A model generated the notes under the pieces. That model searched no databases. It saw only the letters and a program-made list of their open reading frames with translations, and was not told the DNA's origin. A program made the translations under genes and the position numbers. Positions 63,301 through 64,000 of a DNA stretch of 64,000 nt are shown here, one piece after another (positions within the stretch are counted from its first letter, which is position 1; each line of letters opens with the position of its first letter). The stretch lies in the NCBI GenBank assembly GCA_019054805.1, contig JAHQIY010000007.1:191501-255500 (forward strand), given 5' to 3'. The stretch is from Brachionus manjavacas (lineage: Eukaryota > Rotifera > Eurotatoria > Ploima > Brachionidae).

Positions 63301-64000
63301 AAGTTTTTTCGAAATACTTCCTTTTTTGTTGCATAACCAAAAAATGCTTTCTGAGATAAATAAATAACCAGACAGCACACTTTTTAGATTAAAAAAAAAG
63401 GGAAAATAAATAAAATTTTGACCTGGTCAATTTTGTTACCCATTGATAATAAAATCCTAAAAAACTTTTAAGTTAATTATGTGAACAAATCCTTATGAGA
63501 TTTTTATCATTCAAGCTGATACTTTTATCAAGCATAGAGAATTTTGCCAATAATATGTTCGACTAGAGTGGTACTTTTAAATAGGAGCATTGTTCTTGAT
63601 CACTTTTAACAACACTTTACCAAATTTAAAGGTAAATTTTATGATCAAAAAAATAAATCACAGATCGAGATATTAAGATGATGCTTTTTGATCCTAAAAT
63701 TTAATTTCAAAAACAAGTCAGGTAAACAAAATGACCAGTGGATCCGAAAATTGACTTGTTCTTAAGTTTCTATCTAATTTGGAAAATAATTAATAATTAA
63801 AAAAATCCAATCGATTTCCAAACTTATAATGACCATCTTTTTAGAGCCCGACCACTAAAGCCAGCGTCCAATCAATCGTCCAGCAATCAAACATTCGACT
63901 CAGACTTAAATGATTGTCTATCACAGTATTTGAACATCGAAGCTGGATTAGTAAAGCCACCAGCTGAACCAACCACTAAGCCATTTCAAACAAATACTCC
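57314..64000 (+). CDS. TOPBP1: TopBP1 homologue, N-terminal part (BRCT0-3), runs off the window
   Basis: Exons 57314-57534, 57588-57720, 57770-57877, 57962-58035, 58095-58698, 58745-58908, 58958-59077 and 63845 to the window end join in phase, about 526 codons so far. The order matches vertebrate TopBP1. First comes BRCT0 (from MANSLLQLRFYK). BRCT1 has PIYSSSMLDLNICCS, VTHLVTTEVGSAKYH and the W motif DWVIEVW. BRCT2 runs from KCPIFHKLVICASGF through THLVLNEPKGTKYDHAK and SEWIYESI. After a Ser/Asn-rich linker, BRCT3 runs from CEITDPVVSEKI through VTHVIV and IDWLIDSC. The last exon has a DLNDCLSQYLN segment like human DLLSQYE. TopBP1 is a nuclear scaffold that reads phosphorylated partners (RAD9, Treslin), activates ATR and helps start replication. 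The Lys of BRCT1 that contacts phosphate appears conserved in SAKY. A further small exon near 61936-61972 is possible. Confidence 0.9.
59360..60507. mobile_element. Non-autonomous hAT-type transposon, 1148 bp, 8-bp TSD
   Basis: The left end TAGTGATGAAATCGAAT is the exact inverse of the right end ATTCGATTTCATCACTA. ATAAAAAC stands immediately before and immediately after, an 8-bp target duplication. The TAGTGATG end and the 8-bp TSD fit hAT elements. The interior is very AT-rich with no ORF, so it depends on a transposase elsewhere. Confidence 0.8.
61636..61726. repeat. hAT-like terminal sequence with repeated GACTT words
   Basis: Read on the minus strand from 61726 it begins CAGAGTTGTTCAAAAGTCAC and continues with CAAGTCTCAAGTCAAGTCCA. 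CAGAGTTG is a common hAT end and the short-word repeats look like subterminal binding sites. A shorter inverted relative lies near 56326-56352 (TCTCGAGTCAAGTCCAGACC). The other end was not found. Confidence 0.35.

Larger units (their letters stand above)
59078..63844 (+). other. 4.8-kb intron of TopBP1
   Basis: The flanking exons join in phase. The intron holds the hAT-type element (59360-60507), hAT-like end repeats near 61.4-61.7 kb and a right end like the 28.5-kb MITE (63239-63248). A short candidate exon at 61936-61972 with AG and GT borders keeps phase but encodes nothing familiar. Confidence 0.6.

Overview
The window is very AT-rich (roughly three quarters A+T) eukaryotic DNA. It holds short, phase-consistent GT-AG introns and animal-specific gene families: a nicotinic acetylcholine receptor, a Ly6/three-finger protein, a p38 MAP kinase and TopBP1. 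It is clearly a metazoan, probably a small invertebrate with a compact AT-rich genome. A rotifer would fit the composition and the mix of retroelements, but nothing here proves the phylum.

Five host genes can be read. (1) 12004-3055, minus: a two-exon, about 823-residue disordered phosphoprotein of unknown function with tandem SILK and RVxF motifs that suggest docking to protein phosphatase 1. (2) 18382-17903, minus: a three-exon, about 126-residue GPI-anchored Ly6/three-finger protein. (3) 27301-21848, minus: a seven-exon, 348-residue p38-type MAP kinase with an intact TGY lip but an altered P+1 loop. (4) 50410-46363, minus: an alpha-type nicotinic receptor subunit whose signal-peptide exon was not found. 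(5) 57314-64000, plus: the N-terminal part of TopBP1 (BRCT0-3), running off the window.

The rest is dominated by mobile DNA. The centre (28-46 kb) is a nested pile. A fairly young jockey-like LINE (29909-34461, minus, with a 9-bp target duplication) sits in an older zinc-knuckle ORF. A very young Ty3/gypsy LTR element (35810-42857, LTRs identical by eye) sits inside a coding-looking exon. Next to it are relics of CACTA-like, Penelope-like, jockey-like and gypsy elements, and a 155-bp near-perfect copy of the receptor's M1-M2 coding region. The LTR element carries an extra downstream ORF with RRM-like, Q-rich coiled-coil and RING parts, the most unusual item here.

DNA transposons with clean ends include a Merlin-type element (5587-6631; 8-bp TSD AAATAATG), a hAT-type element (59360-60507; 8-bp TSD ATAAAAAC), a small TA-flanked MITE lodged in a LINE tail (28492-28771) and a foldback repeat family with copies at 0.7-1.1 and 25.8-26.1 kb. 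Dead LINE 3' ends recur, each ending in a 6-7-bp hairpin followed by a trinucleotide tail. The long remaining stretches (12-17 kb, 50.4-57.3 kb and large introns) show no coding signal that I can support.
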